Below, piece after piece: positions 41,927 to 50,709 of a DNA stretch of 64,000 nt. The notes beneath the pieces were generated by a model. It ran no database searches. It saw nothing but the letters and a program-made list of their open reading frames with translations, and had not been told where the DNA came from. How positions within the stretch are numbered: the stretch's first letter is position 1; every line of letters begins with the position of its first letter. The stretch comes from Neisseria chenwenguii (lineage in GTDB: Bacteria; Pseudomonadota; Gammaproteobacteria; Burkholderiales; Neisseriaceae). Both the position numbers and the translations under genes were made by a program. Location of the stretch: contig NZ_CP022278.1 in assembly GCF_002216145.1 (NCBI RefSeq), forward strand, positions 2,108,001 to 2,172,000, given 5' to 3'.

Positions 41927-44128
41927 ATGGCAAAACTGAAGACCATCGCTCTGACCGTTTCAGGTCTCTCCGCAATCTCTGGCGCTGCCCATGCGCAAAA
42001 TTCAAATGCGACCCCGAATCAAATCGGTATGTCTATGATGCGCCTTAATTCTGCATTGCTTGATCAGGCTAAATCCCAAGTATTCGGTTCGGGCAGCTTA
42101 TGGGCAAATCTGCGCAAAGATTTCCGTATCGGCGAAGTTAATGCAGAGCTGGTTCGCCGCCATGAAAGCAAATTCAGTGCCAACAGCGCGTATTTTGACC
42201 GCACAATCAACCGCAGTAAGCCCTATATGTATCATATTGCGAATGAGGTGAAAAAACGCAATATGCCGGCTGAAATTGCCTTGCTGCCGTTTATTGAAAG
42301 CGCGTTTGTAACTAAAGCCAAATCCCATGTGGGTGCCTCCGGTTTGTGGCAGTTTATGCCGTCTACCGGTCGCCATTACGGCTTGGAAAAAAGCGCTTTA
42401 TACGACGGACGTCATGATGTTTATGCGGCAACCGACGCTGCTTTGAATTATCTGCAATATCTGCACGGTATGTTTGGCGACTGGTCTTTGGCGCTTGCTG
42501 CCTATAACTGGGGTGAAGGTAACGTCGGTCGTGCTGTTAACCGTGCGCGTGCGCAAGGATTGGAACCGACTTACGAAAATCTGCGGATGCCTGATGAAAC
42601 GCGGAATTATGTGCCCAAACTTTTGGCTGTCCGTAATATTGTATCCAGCCCGCAGTCATTTGGTATGCATATCAGTGACATCGGCAACCGCCCGTATTTT
42701 AAAGCTGTTAGCGTTGACAGGCCGATTGATAACAGCGTCATTGCACGTTTGGCCAATATCAGTGAGAGTGAGTTTTTGGCCCTGAATCCTGCATTTAATG
42801 CGCCTGTTTTTATTCCTAAAAATAATCGCAAGCTGTTGCTGCCTGCTGATTCGGTTGCTACATTTGAGAAAAATTACCGCTCGGCAAATCCTGATTCCTT
42901 ATTGTCTTGGGATGTCTATAAATCTTATGGTAATACCGGTTTGAATACAGTTGCTTCAGAAACGAATATGAGTGTTTCTGAAATCAAACGCTTGAATGGT
43001 ATCAGCAGTAATACGCTTTCCGCAGGCCGTAATATTTTGGTATCGAAAAACAGTATTCCTGCCGGTTCGGTTGCGCAAAATGCAGCTAATGTTTCTGATA
43101 TCTCCTATACCCCTGATTCCTATCGCGCAAGCAAACCTGAGTATGCGCCTGTTCAGGTGGCTAAGGCCGTAAAAGTTGATGCGGCAAAACAATTTGTTAA
43201 AGTTGATATACCTGTGGTTGCTGAGGTTTCCCCACGATTTGTTGCGCCGGTTGATTTTATCAACCGCACCAAATCAGCTGCTACGGTTACAGTTCAAGCT
43301 GATGCCCAAGCCAAATCGGCGCAGGTTGCTTCTGCTTCACCTGCCGTTGTGTCAACGGTTGTTGAAGCACCTGTGTCAGAGATTGCAAAGGCCGAGACGG
43401 AGTCCAAGCCTATCAGTCTTGCTTCCAGCTTAGTTAAAAATGATGCCAAACCTGCTTCGGCTGTCGCAACAACTGTAAATGCTGCACCGGTTCAGTCTGC
43501 ACAAAACAGCCAAGCTGTCACTACGGTGGCGGTAAGCGAACCTTTGCCTCTGCCGACCAAAGTTGATCACGGAGGAAATGTGGCTGAGACGGCTGAAGAC
43601 TCCTTGATGGCTTTGGTTGAGAAATCTTCCGTCCGCTTTGATGACGGCGCTGCGCAGACTGCAAATCAGCAAGTCGCTGTAGCAAGTGAGGCAGCTGCGC
43701 AAGCTCGTACGGTGCGGATTGCTGAAAACCGTGTGAAACAGCAAAAACGCTTGAATAGCCGACTCGCGCGCGCAGGCGGGCAGTCTGGCGGTAGCGAACA
43801 GGTTGCATCAGGTATGCACCGAGTGGCAGATGGCGATACATTGTTCAATATTTCCAAGCGTTATAATTTAAGCGTTGCGGATTTGATTACTGCCAACAAT
43901 ATTAAAGGCAACAATATCCGTAAAGGCCAGCTGCTCAAAGTCAGCGCTTCTGCGCCGAATAAAGCTAAGCAAAGCAATATCCGCAATGTTTCTTACACAG
44001 TGCGCAAAGGTGATACTTTGAATACGATTTCCAGCCGTTTTAATGTGGATATTAACGATATCCGCCGTTGGAATCGGAATACCCGTACAGTCAATCCAGG
44101 TCAGCGCTTGAAACTGATGGGTAGTTGA
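41927..44128 (+). CDS. mltD: Lytic murein transglycosylase D-like protein with LysM repeats
   Basis: 733 residues. Signal peptide cut after AHAQ near 24. The SLT domain covers about 95-230 with catalytic Glu 124 in PFIESAF and the VGASGLWQFMPSTGRHYGL, AALAAYNWGEGNVG motifs. A degenerate LysM-like unit lies near 325-375, a long Ala/Val/Ser-rich linker (about 400-600), and two clear LysM domains at the end (HRVADGDTLFNISKRYNLS, YTVRKGDTLNTISSRFNV). Cleaves peptidoglycan glycan strands in the periplasm. No lipobox, unlike E. coli MltD. The linker looks fast-evolving. Confidence 0.93.
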   Translation: MAKLKTIALTVSGLSAISGAAHAQNSNATPNQIGMSMMRLNSALLDQAKSQVFGSGSLWANLRKDFRIGEVNAELVRRHESKFSANSAYFDRTINRSKPYMYHIANEVKKRNMPAEIALLPFIESAFVTKAKSHVGASGLWQFMPSTGRHYGLEKSALYDGRHDVYAATDAALNYLQYLHGMFGDWSLALAAYNWGEGNVGRAVNRARAQGLEPTYENLRMPDETRNYVPKLLAVRNIVSSPQSFGMHISDIGNRPYFKAVSVDRPIDNSVIARLANISESEFLALNPAFNAPVFIPKNNRKLLLPADSVATFEKNYRSANPDSLLSWDVYKSYGNTGLNTVASETNMSVSEIKRLNGISSNTLSAGRNILVSKNSIPAGSVAQNAANVSDISYTPDSYRASKPEYAPVQVAKAVKVDAAKQFVKVDIPVVAEVSPRFVAPVDFINRTKSAATVTVQADAQAKSAQVASASPAVVSTVVEAPVSEIAKAETESKPISLASSLVKNDAKPASAVATTVNAAPVQSAQNSQAVTTVAVSEPLPLPTKVDHGGNVAETAEDSLMALVEKSSVRFDDGAAQTANQQVAVASEAAAQARTVRIAENRVKQQKRLNSRLARAGGQSGGSEQVASGMHRVADGDTLFNISKRYNLSVADLITANNIKGNNIRKGQLLKVSASAPNKAKQSNIRNVSYTVRKGDTLNTISSRFNVDINDIRRWNRNTRTVNPGQRLKLMGS

Positions 44129-44131
44129 TTT

Positions 44132-44162
44132 AAAAGAGGCATCGGCAAGACGGTGCCTCTTT
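44132..44162 (+). terminator. Non-DUS terminator of mltD
   Basis: AAAGAGGCA and TGCCTCTTT arms (44133-44141, 44154-44162). One of few terminators here not built from uptake sequences. Confidence 0.7.
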
Positions 44163-44267
44163 CATATTTGGAAACGCAAAAATCTGAGATGAATTTTTGA
44201 AACAGTGGGGGAGGGTAATGCTGTCTGAAAATCAAAACTCAGGCTGTTTGCGTATGAGAAAAACAGT

Positions 44268-45083
44268 ATGTCTGTAAACCACTATGAAAATTTTCCGGTC
44301 GGATCGCTGGCAATGCCGCGCCGCCTCCGTAAACCGGTGCACGCCATTTATGCATTTGCGCGCACCGCAGATGACACTGCGGATGAGGGTAATGCTGAAG
44401 ATGCAGAACGTCTGCAAGGATTGGATCATTTAGAAAACGAATTGGATTTGATTCGTAACGGGAAAAAGCCGGAAACCCCGCTGATGCAGCGTTTGCAGAA
44501 TGAAGCAATCCGGCCGTTTTCGCTGCCGCTTGAGCCGTTTTACGATTTGCTTTCCGCATTTCATCAAGACGTGGTCAAAAAGCGTTATCAGAATTTCGGC
44601 GAGCTGGTGGATTACTGCCGCCGTTCGGCGAATCCCGTCGGCAGAATAATGCTCCATCTTTACGGTGAGACCGACCCCGTAAGTATTGCGCAAAGCGACG
44701 GTATCTGCACAGCTTTGCAACTGATTAATTTTTGGCAGGACGTAGCTGTAGATTGGCAGAAAGACCGCGTTTATATCCCGCAGGACGATTTGACGAGATT
44801 TAATGTCAGCGAAGCGCAAATTTCCGGCGGACAGGCGGATTTTGCGTTTCAACGACTGATGGCATACGAGTGCGAACGCGCATTTCAGATGCTTAAAGGC
44901 GGCTCGCCGTTGGGTAAAACGCTCAAAGGCCGTATCGGCTTCGAGCTGCGTATGATTATTGTCGGCGGACAATTGATTCTGCAAAAACTCGACGGCTGTA
45001 AATACAATGTTTTCGAACAACGTCCTGTTTTAGATAAGAAAGACTGGCTGATTATCGTCAAACGGGCATTATTAAAAAAATAA
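44268..45083 (+). CDS. hpnC: Squalene/phytoene synthase family protein, HpnC-like
   Basis: 271 residues. All-alpha trans-isoprenyl synthase fold. The first Asp-rich motif is DDTAD near 25-32 after IYAFAR, the second is NFWQDVAVDWQKDRVYIPQDDL near 152-170. The opening MSVNHYENFPVGSLAMPRRLRKP is characteristic of HpnC (hydroxysqualene synthase step of the HpnCDE squalene route). HpnD and HpnE are not in this window. Membrane isoprenoid role is inferred from the family. Confidence 0.85.
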   Translation: MSVNHYENFPVGSLAMPRRLRKPVHAIYAFARTADDTADEGNAEDAERLQGLDHLENELDLIRNGKKPETPLMQRLQNEAIRPFSLPLEPFYDLLSAFHQDVVKKRYQNFGELVDYCRRSANPVGRIMLHLYGETDPVSIAQSDGICTALQLINFWQDVAVDWQKDRVYIPQDDLTRFNVSEAQISGGQADFAFQRLMAYECERAFQMLKGGSPLGKTLKGRIGFELRMIIVGGQLILQKLDGCKYNVFEQRPVLDKKDWLIIVKRALLKK

Positions 45084-45192
45084 ACATCGGTTTTTCCGGT
45101 AGCGACAGAGACCCCGTCTTTGACAGATTATCCTCATATCTGTTTAAATGAATCAGCTTTTTCCGAGACTTATTATTTGTAAAGGAGTAATT

Positions 45193-46062
45193 ATGGATCA
45201 ATCCGGGATTCAGAACACCATCGAAAATGAAGCAAAAAATGCTCCGCAGCTTCTGAGTGAGCCGCGCCGCGTCTCTGCGGGTAAAGGGCTCAGTTGGGTG
45301 ACTCAGGCCATGCTTCTGTTTTCACGGCGCAAAGGGATGTGGTTGTGGATGACTTTTGTGATGATACTGATTTCCATGCTGTTGCAGATAATTCCCTTTA
45401 TAGGTGGGATTGTCAGCGGCATGATGACTTTTCTGTTTATCGGCGGTTATATTTTTTCCTGCGATGCGCTGGCAGAGGGTGGCAGTCTGAAATTCGGCTA
45501 TATTTTTTCGGGATTTAAACATAAAAGTATGGAACTGCTGGTCCTGACCTTAATCAGCGGCGCTATTTCTATTTTGGTACTGACTGTGGTAGTCGTTTCG
45601 GCGTTGGCAGTCAGCCCGGAGCTGTCTGCCGTATCGTCCGGCGATGCAGCGGCAATGGGGCAGTATTCCGGCAAAATCATACTTTGGAGTTTGCTGGCCT
45701 TTCTTCTGTTGCTCCCGAACGGCATGATGGTATGGTTCGCCCCGGCGTTGATTACGCTGAATGACATTCGTCCGTTGACGGCTATGAAAATGAGCTTTAA
45801 AGCCTGTTTGCGCAACATTCCCGCTTTTTTAATCAATATACTGGTGTGGATTGTTATCTGCGGCATCGGCGGCGTTATTATTGGCCTGCTGGCGGCAGGT
45901 CCTGCCGTAGGTAGTAGCGGGGGCGGAGAGGCTTCGGTATTTCTTATTTTATTGGTTATTCCGCTTTATCTGCTGGTTTTTTTGATGGTTTATACTTGGG
46001 TAATGCTTACCTATTACACTTCATACCGCAGCGTTTGGACAGATCCGCCGCTGGCTAAGTAA
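45193..46062 (+). CDS. BPSS1780-type integral membrane protein
   Basis: 289 residues from MDQSGIQNTIENEAKN at 45193, after a good AAAGGAG. About six hydrophobic helices: near 53-77, 80-95, 117-141, 164-190, 215-240 and 252-277. Soluble N-terminal 40 residues contain ARRVSAGKG-like RRVSAGKGLSWVTQA, typical of this family of unknown function. Ended by a DUS hairpin (46077-46113). Confidence 0.75.
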   Translation: MDQSGIQNTIENEAKNAPQLLSEPRRVSAGKGLSWVTQAMLLFSRRKGMWLWMTFVMILISMLLQIIPFIGGIVSGMMTFLFIGGYIFSCDALAEGGSLKFGYIFSGFKHKSMELLVLTLISGAISILVLTVVVVSALAVSPELSAVSSGDAAAMGQYSGKIILWSLLAFLLLLPNGMMVWFAPALITLNDIRPLTAMKMSFKACLRNIPAFLINILVWIVICGIGGVIIGLLAAGPAVGSSGGGEASVFLILLVIPLYLLVFLMVYTWVMLTYYTSYRSVWTDPPLAK

Positions 46063-46076
46063 TATTGAAACAACGG

Positions 46077-46113
46077 GCCGTCTGAAAAATGGTTAGCGAA
46101 TTTTCAGACGGCC
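46077..46113 (+). terminator. Inverted DUS terminator
   Basis: GGCCGTCTGAAAA (46077 on) pairs with TTTTCAGACGGCC (46101-46113). Confidence 0.75.
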
Positions 46114-46151
46114 TTTCCTTAAATATAATAAGACAATAGGGAAAACTTCTT

Positions 46152-48164
46152 ATGAAAACACAAAACAGAATTCCGCTTAAAAAACATCCCGCCAAACCCG
46201 ACCTGCGCAGCGGTTTTGCCGAAGCCTCGGCGGCCTATTCGCGCGGGGATTTTCAGACGGCCTCAAAGCTGGCCGAACGGCTGCTCGCGCATTATCCCAA
46301 GCAGGAGGACCTGCTCAACCTCAAAGCCGCCGTTTTTGCGCAAACGGGGCAGACGGAAGCTGCGGTGGCGGTTTGGATGCGGATTCCCGAAAACAGGCGC
46401 AGCCATTCGGTGTGGAGCAATTTGGGCAACGCCTGCCACAAGCTCAAGCGTTTTGACGAGGCCGAACGGCATTTGCGCCGTTCGCTCGCACTCAAAGCCG
46501 ATGCCGCCGACATTTGGCAGAATCTTGCTTCGGTGCTGTTTGAAGCAGATAAAAAAGACGAAGCCAAACAAGTGTTTGACGAAGTTTTGAAGCGCGAGCC
46601 CAATCACGCCGCCGCGCTCGAATATGCGGCGATGCTGCGGTTTAACAGCGGCGATTACGCGGGTGCGGATATTTATCAGAAACGGCTGCTGGCCTTGCAG
46701 CCCGAGCGTTTCAAAATCTGGCTCGACAACGCGTGGGCACACCGCCGTCTGAAAAACTATGCCGAATCCGAACGCAGCTACCGCAAAGCGCTTGCGCTGC
46801 AAGACGACGTGTACGACGCATGGGTCGGCCTCTCTAAAATGCTGCATTTCCAACGCCGTTACGAAGAAGCCTGCGGCGCATTGGACCGCGCGCTCAAGCT
46901 GCGTCCCGACAGCATCGAAGCACAAAGCGATTTGGTGCTCAACCGCCTCTATATCGTCAACCGCGCCGCCGAAGTGGCCGCCGACAGCTTCCGTTTGGGC
47001 GATTTGTACATCGCGCAGGCGGTTGACGCAGGCCGCCCGAGCGCCATGCCGTCTGAAAAAACGACAGCCAAACTGCGCATCGGGCTGGTGTCTTCCGATC
47101 TGCGCCGCCACCCCGTCGGTATGTTTGCCAAAGGGCTGCTGCTTTCCGAAGCCGCGCTGCAGTTTGAATGGGCGGCCTACCACAACTCGCCGATTTACGA
47201 CGAACTCAGCCAAGAAATCCGCCCCGCGTTTCAAATCTGGCGCGACATCAAAGACTTATCCGACGAAGAAGCCGTCCGCCAAATCCGTTCAGACGGCATC
47301 GACATCCTCATCGACCTCAACGGTCACACCGCCGGCGCGCGCATGGGCATCTTCGCCGCGCAGGCCGCGCCCTTGCAGATTTCCTGGCTCGGCTATTTCG
47401 CCACCACCGGCCTGCCGACCGTTCAGGCCGTGTTGGCCGACGACTGGTGCGTCCCCGAACCGGAAGAACAATGGTTCCGCGAAAAAGTGTACCGCCTGCC
47501 GCACACGCGCCTGTGTATGGCGCCGCCGAAAACCGATATTCCCGTCAACGGCTTACCCGCGTTAACAAACGGCTACATCACCTTCGGCTGTTTCCAAAAC
47601 CTCACCAAACTCAACGACAATGTTTTAAAAACCTGGGCGGCCGTGGCGAAAAAATTCCCGAGCGCGCATTGGCGTTTCCAATCCGCGCGGCTGGAAAACG
47701 GCAGCACCGAGCAAACCGAATTCGAGCAGCGGCTGCTGGCCGCCGGATTTTCAGACGGTACCCTGCATTTCCACGGTCACAGCGGTTCCGAACAATATTA
47801 CGCCGCCCATCACGAAGTCGATTTAATCTTGGATACCTTCCCGTTTCCCGGCGGCACCACCACCACCGACGCCCTGTGGATGGGCGTTCCCACCCTTACC
47901 CTCGCCCTCGAGGGCATGCTCGGGCGGCAGGGGCAGCAGCTCATGTCGGCCTCAGGCTATCCCGAATGGGTCGCACACCGCTTGGAAGATTACCTGACGC
48001 AGGCGTTTTACTGGGCGGATAAAGCGCATTGGGCAGAACTCGCCGCCGTCCGCCAAACCATGCGCGCGCAGGCCGCGCAAAGCCCTGTTTACGATACCGA
48101 ACAGTTTGCGCGGGATTGGTGTGAAACGGTGAAACAGGTTTGGCGGGATTTTCAGACGGCCTGA
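46152..48164 (+). CDS. TPR protein with SPINDLY/GT41-type O-GlcNAc transferase domain
   Basis: 670 residues. About seven TPR units in residues 20-270 (SNLGNACHKLKRFDEAERHLRR, YAESERSYRKALALQ). Then a GT41 catalytic part: LRIGLVSSDLRRHPVGMF near 312, GYFATTGLPTVQAVLADDW near 413, GYITFGCFQNLTKLND near 472, and DLILDTFPFPGGTTTTDALWMGVPTLTL near 556. Transfers a sugar from a UDP (or GDP) donor onto proteins in this family. No signal peptide, so cytoplasmic; the target is not visible. Several in-frame uptake sequences (FQTASKLAERL, MPSEKTT). Confidence 0.9.
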   Translation: MKTQNRIPLKKHPAKPDLRSGFAEASAAYSRGDFQTASKLAERLLAHYPKQEDLLNLKAAVFAQTGQTEAAVAVWMRIPENRRSHSVWSNLGNACHKLKRFDEAERHLRRSLALKADAADIWQNLASVLFEADKKDEAKQVFDEVLKREPNHAAALEYAAMLRFNSGDYAGADIYQKRLLALQPERFKIWLDNAWAHRRLKNYAESERSYRKALALQDDVYDAWVGLSKMLHFQRRYEEACGALDRALKLRPDSIEAQSDLVLNRLYIVNRAAEVAADSFRLGDLYIAQAVDAGRPSAMPSEKTTAKLRIGLVSSDLRRHPVGMFAKGLLLSEAALQFEWAAYHNSPIYDELSQEIRPAFQIWRDIKDLSDEEAVRQIRSDGIDILIDLNGHTAGARMGIFAAQAAPLQISWLGYFATTGLPTVQAVLADDWCVPEPEEQWFREKVYRLPHTRLCMAPPKTDIPVNGLPALTNGYITFGCFQNLTKLNDNVLKTWAAVAKKFPSAHWRFQSARLENGSTEQTEFEQRLLAAGFSDGTLHFHGHSGSEQYYAAHHEVDLILDTFPFPGGTTTTDALWMGVPTLTLALEGMLGRQGQQLMSASGYPEWVAHRLEDYLTQAFYWADKAHWAELAAVRQTMRAQAAQSPVYDTEQFARDWCETVKQVWRDFQTA

Positions 48165-48210
48165 AACGGTCGGGGCCGTCTGAAAAGTGTGAAGTTCCGC
48201 AAACACCGCA

Positions 48211-48298
48211 GGGTGGGTGTAAACCCACCATTTTCATGCCGTCTGAAACGGAAAATGTCTATTTGAAGTTTTCAAATTATGGTGGTTTACACCCACCC
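48211..48298. repeat. Small palindromic element upstream of recG
   Basis: Inverted ends GGGTGGGTGTAAACCCACCA (48211-48230) and its near complement (48279-48298) enclose an AT-DUS (ATGCCGTCTGAA, 48237-48248). 88 bp. Confidence 0.65.
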
Positions 48299-48359
48299 GC
48301 GCAGGCTGAAGGCCGTCTGAAAACGGTTGCCGAATCCGGCCGAAACACCAATCGCCCTT

Positions 48360-48368
48360 TGCTATAAT
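48360..48368 (+). promoter_or_regulatory. Extended -10 promoter of recG
   Basis: TGCTATAAT, 42 bases before the recG ATG. No -35 at normal spacing. Confidence 0.5.
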
Positions 48369-48410
48369 CCCGAACTCTCCCCCTCCGGAAAAAATACCGC
48401 CGAAACCGCC

Positions 48411-50450
48411 ATGCTGCCCGTTTACCAAAAGCTCTTGAAAGTGACCGAAACCGCTGCGAAAAAGCTGGAAAAGCTCAATCTCAACACGCCGTGGGACGTG
48501 GTTTTGCACCTGCCTTTGCGCTACGAAGACGAAACCCACATCATGCCGATTGCCGATGCTCCGGTCGGCGTGCCGTGTCAGGTGGAGGGAACCGTAACTC
48601 ATCAGGAAGTGATGTTCAAACCGCGCAAGCAGTTGGTGGTGCAGATTGCCGACGGTTCGGGCAGCGTGCTGCACCTGCGCTTTATCCATTTCTACGCCAG
48701 TCATCAGAAGCAGATGGCGGTGGGCAAACGCATCCGCGCGGTGGGTGAAATCAAGCACGGTTTTCACGGCGACGAGATGATCCACCCGAAAATCCGCGAT
48801 GCGGACAATACCGGTTTGGCCGAAAGCCTCACGCCCGTTTACCCGACCGTGAACGGCCTGAACCAGCCGACTTTGCGCCGCATCGTTCAGACGGCCTTGG
48901 ATACCGTGCCGCTGCACGATACGCTGCCCGACGAATTGTTAGGCCGTCTGAACCTGCCGCACTTGGCCGAAAGCCTGCGCCTGCTGCATTCGCCGCCGCC
49001 GAGTTTCACCATCCACCAGCTTTCAGACGGCACTCTCCCTGCGTGGCAGCGGCTGAAATTCGACGAACTTTTGGCGCAGCAGCTTTCCATGCGGCTGGCG
49101 CGGCAGAAGCGTGTAAACGGCAGTGCCAACCCATTGAGCGGTAACGGAAAACTGTCCGACAAATTATTAAACGCGCTGCCGTTCGCGCTTACCGCCGCGC
49201 AGCAGCGTGTGCTCGCCGAAATCCGCACCGACATGGCGCAAACCCACCCTATGCACCGCCTGCTGCAAGGCGATGTCGGCAGCGGCAAAACCATCGTCGC
49301 CGCGCTTGCCGCGCTCACCGCCGTCGAAGCGGGCTGCCAAGCGGCGGTGATGGCGCCCACCGAAATTCTGGCCGAACAGCATTACGCCAAGTTCAAACAA
49401 TGGTTCGAGCCGCTCGGCCTGGCCGTGGCGTGGCTTTCCGGCAGCCAGCGCAAAAAAGAAAAAGAAACCAACAAAGCCGCCGTTTCAGACGGCCTCGCGC
49501 CCATCGCCGTCGGCACGCATGCGCTGTTTCAAGACGACGTCGCTTTCCAAAACCTCGGCCTCGTGATTGTCGATGAGCAGCACCGCTTCGGCGTGGCGCA
49601 GCGTTTGGCCTTGAAAAACAAAGGGCAGGACGTGCATCAGCTCATGATGTCGGCCACGCCCATTCCGCGCACGCTGGCGATGAGCTTTTTCGCCGACCTC
49701 GACGTTTCCGTTATCGACGAACTGCCGCCCAACCGCACCCCCATCAAAACCCGCCTCGTCAACAGCCTGCGCCGCGCCGAAGTCGAAGGCTTCGTGTTGA
49801 ACACCTGCCGCAAAGGCCGGCAGGCCTATTGGGTTTGCCCGCTGATTGAAGAAAGCGAAACCCTGCAACTGCAAACCGCCACCGAAACCCTGCAGACGCT
49901 TCAGACGGCCTTGCCCGAACTCGCCATCGGTCTTGTCCACGGCCGCATGAAGCCGTCTGAAAAAGCCGAAGTCATGGCCGACTTCAGTGCAGGCCGTCTG
50001 AATGTTTTGGTCGCCACCACCGTCATCGAAGTCGGCGTGGACGTACCCAACGCCAGCCTGATGGTCATCGAACACGCCGAACGCATGGGCTTGGCACAAC
50101 TGCACCAACTGCGCGGCCGTGTCGGACGCGGAGCCGCCGCCAGCCATTGCGTTTTGCTGTTTGCCGAACCCTTGAGCGAACCCGCAAAAGCCCGCCTCAA
50201 AGTCATCTACGAACACACCGACGGCTTCGAAATCGCCCGCCAAGACCTCAATATCCGCGGCCCCGGCGAATTCCTCGGCGCCCGCCAAAGCGGCGTGCCC
50301 ATGCTGCGTTTTGCCAATCTCGAGGAAGATCTGCACCTCTTGGAACAAGCCCGCGAAATCGCGCCCAAGCTGATTGAAGAGCGGCCGGATATTGTGGAGA
50401 AACATTTGGACAGGTGGCTGGGCAGCAGGGAAGGGTATTTGGGAGTCTAG
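48411..50450 (+). CDS. recG: ATP-dependent DNA helicase RecG
   Basis: 679 residues from MLPVYQKLLKVTETAAKKL at 48411, the family length. Branch-migrates and reverses stalled forks. N-terminal wedge/OB domain (HLPLRYEDETHIMPI), Walker A GDVGSGKT near 283, DEQH in VIVDEQHRFGV near 387, C-terminal TRG motif region with RGRVGRG and LNIRGPGEFLGARQSG. In-frame uptake sequences (FQTA-like and RLN/PSEK variants). Monocistronic. Confidence 0.97.
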   Translation: MLPVYQKLLKVTETAAKKLEKLNLNTPWDVVLHLPLRYEDETHIMPIADAPVGVPCQVEGTVTHQEVMFKPRKQLVVQIADGSGSVLHLRFIHFYASHQKQMAVGKRIRAVGEIKHGFHGDEMIHPKIRDADNTGLAESLTPVYPTVNGLNQPTLRRIVQTALDTVPLHDTLPDELLGRLNLPHLAESLRLLHSPPPSFTIHQLSDGTLPAWQRLKFDELLAQQLSMRLARQKRVNGSANPLSGNGKLSDKLLNALPFALTAAQQRVLAEIRTDMAQTHPMHRLLQGDVGSGKTIVAALAALTAVEAGCQAAVMAPTEILAEQHYAKFKQWFEPLGLAVAWLSGSQRKKEKETNKAAVSDGLAPIAVGTHALFQDDVAFQNLGLVIVDEQHRFGVAQRLALKNKGQDVHQLMMSATPIPRTLAMSFFADLDVSVIDELPPNRTPIKTRLVNSLRRAEVEGFVLNTCRKGRQAYWVCPLIEESETLQLQTATETLQTLQTALPELAIGLVHGRMKPSEKAEVMADFSAGRLNVLVATTVIEVGVDVPNASLMVIEHAERMGLAQLHQLRGRVGRGAAASHCVLLFAEPLSEPAKARLKVIYEHTDGFEIARQDLNIRGPGEFLGARQSGVPMLRFANLEEDLHLLEQAREIAPKLIEERPDIVEKHLDRWLGSREGYLGV

Positions 50451-50494
50451 GCCGTCTGAAAAATGCGGCAGGTGGGAAATTTGATGAAAAATTG

Positions 50495-50528
50495 AGGCCG
50501 TCTGAAATCATGGGGTTTCAGACGGCCT
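50495..50528 (+). terminator. Inverted DUS terminator after recG
   Basis: AGGCCGTCTGAAA (50495 on) and complement (50516-50528), T run after. It is followed by TTTTCTGCAAACGC, also seen after the hairpin at 60007-60055. Confidence 0.75.
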
Positions 50529-50566
50529 TTTTCGATTTTCTGCAAACGCCAAAAGGGGGCGGCACT

Positions 50567-50582
50567 GAGACCTTTCCAAAAA
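50567..50582. repeat. Isolated NIME-type end
   Basis: GAGACCTTTCCAAAAA, like the left ends at 12404, 31896 and 54996. No dRS3 or partner end nearby. Confidence 0.4.
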
Positions 50583-50709
50583 ACTGAAATCTTCCGGAAA
50601 CGTTTGCAGGGGAGGGTTTCGCATCCGTTTGAAGGTCTGCAGTTCTGAAATATTAAATATTTTCAATATCCTGAAAATTTTCGGGTAGGGCAGTCAGCGC
50701 GGTTTTCTT

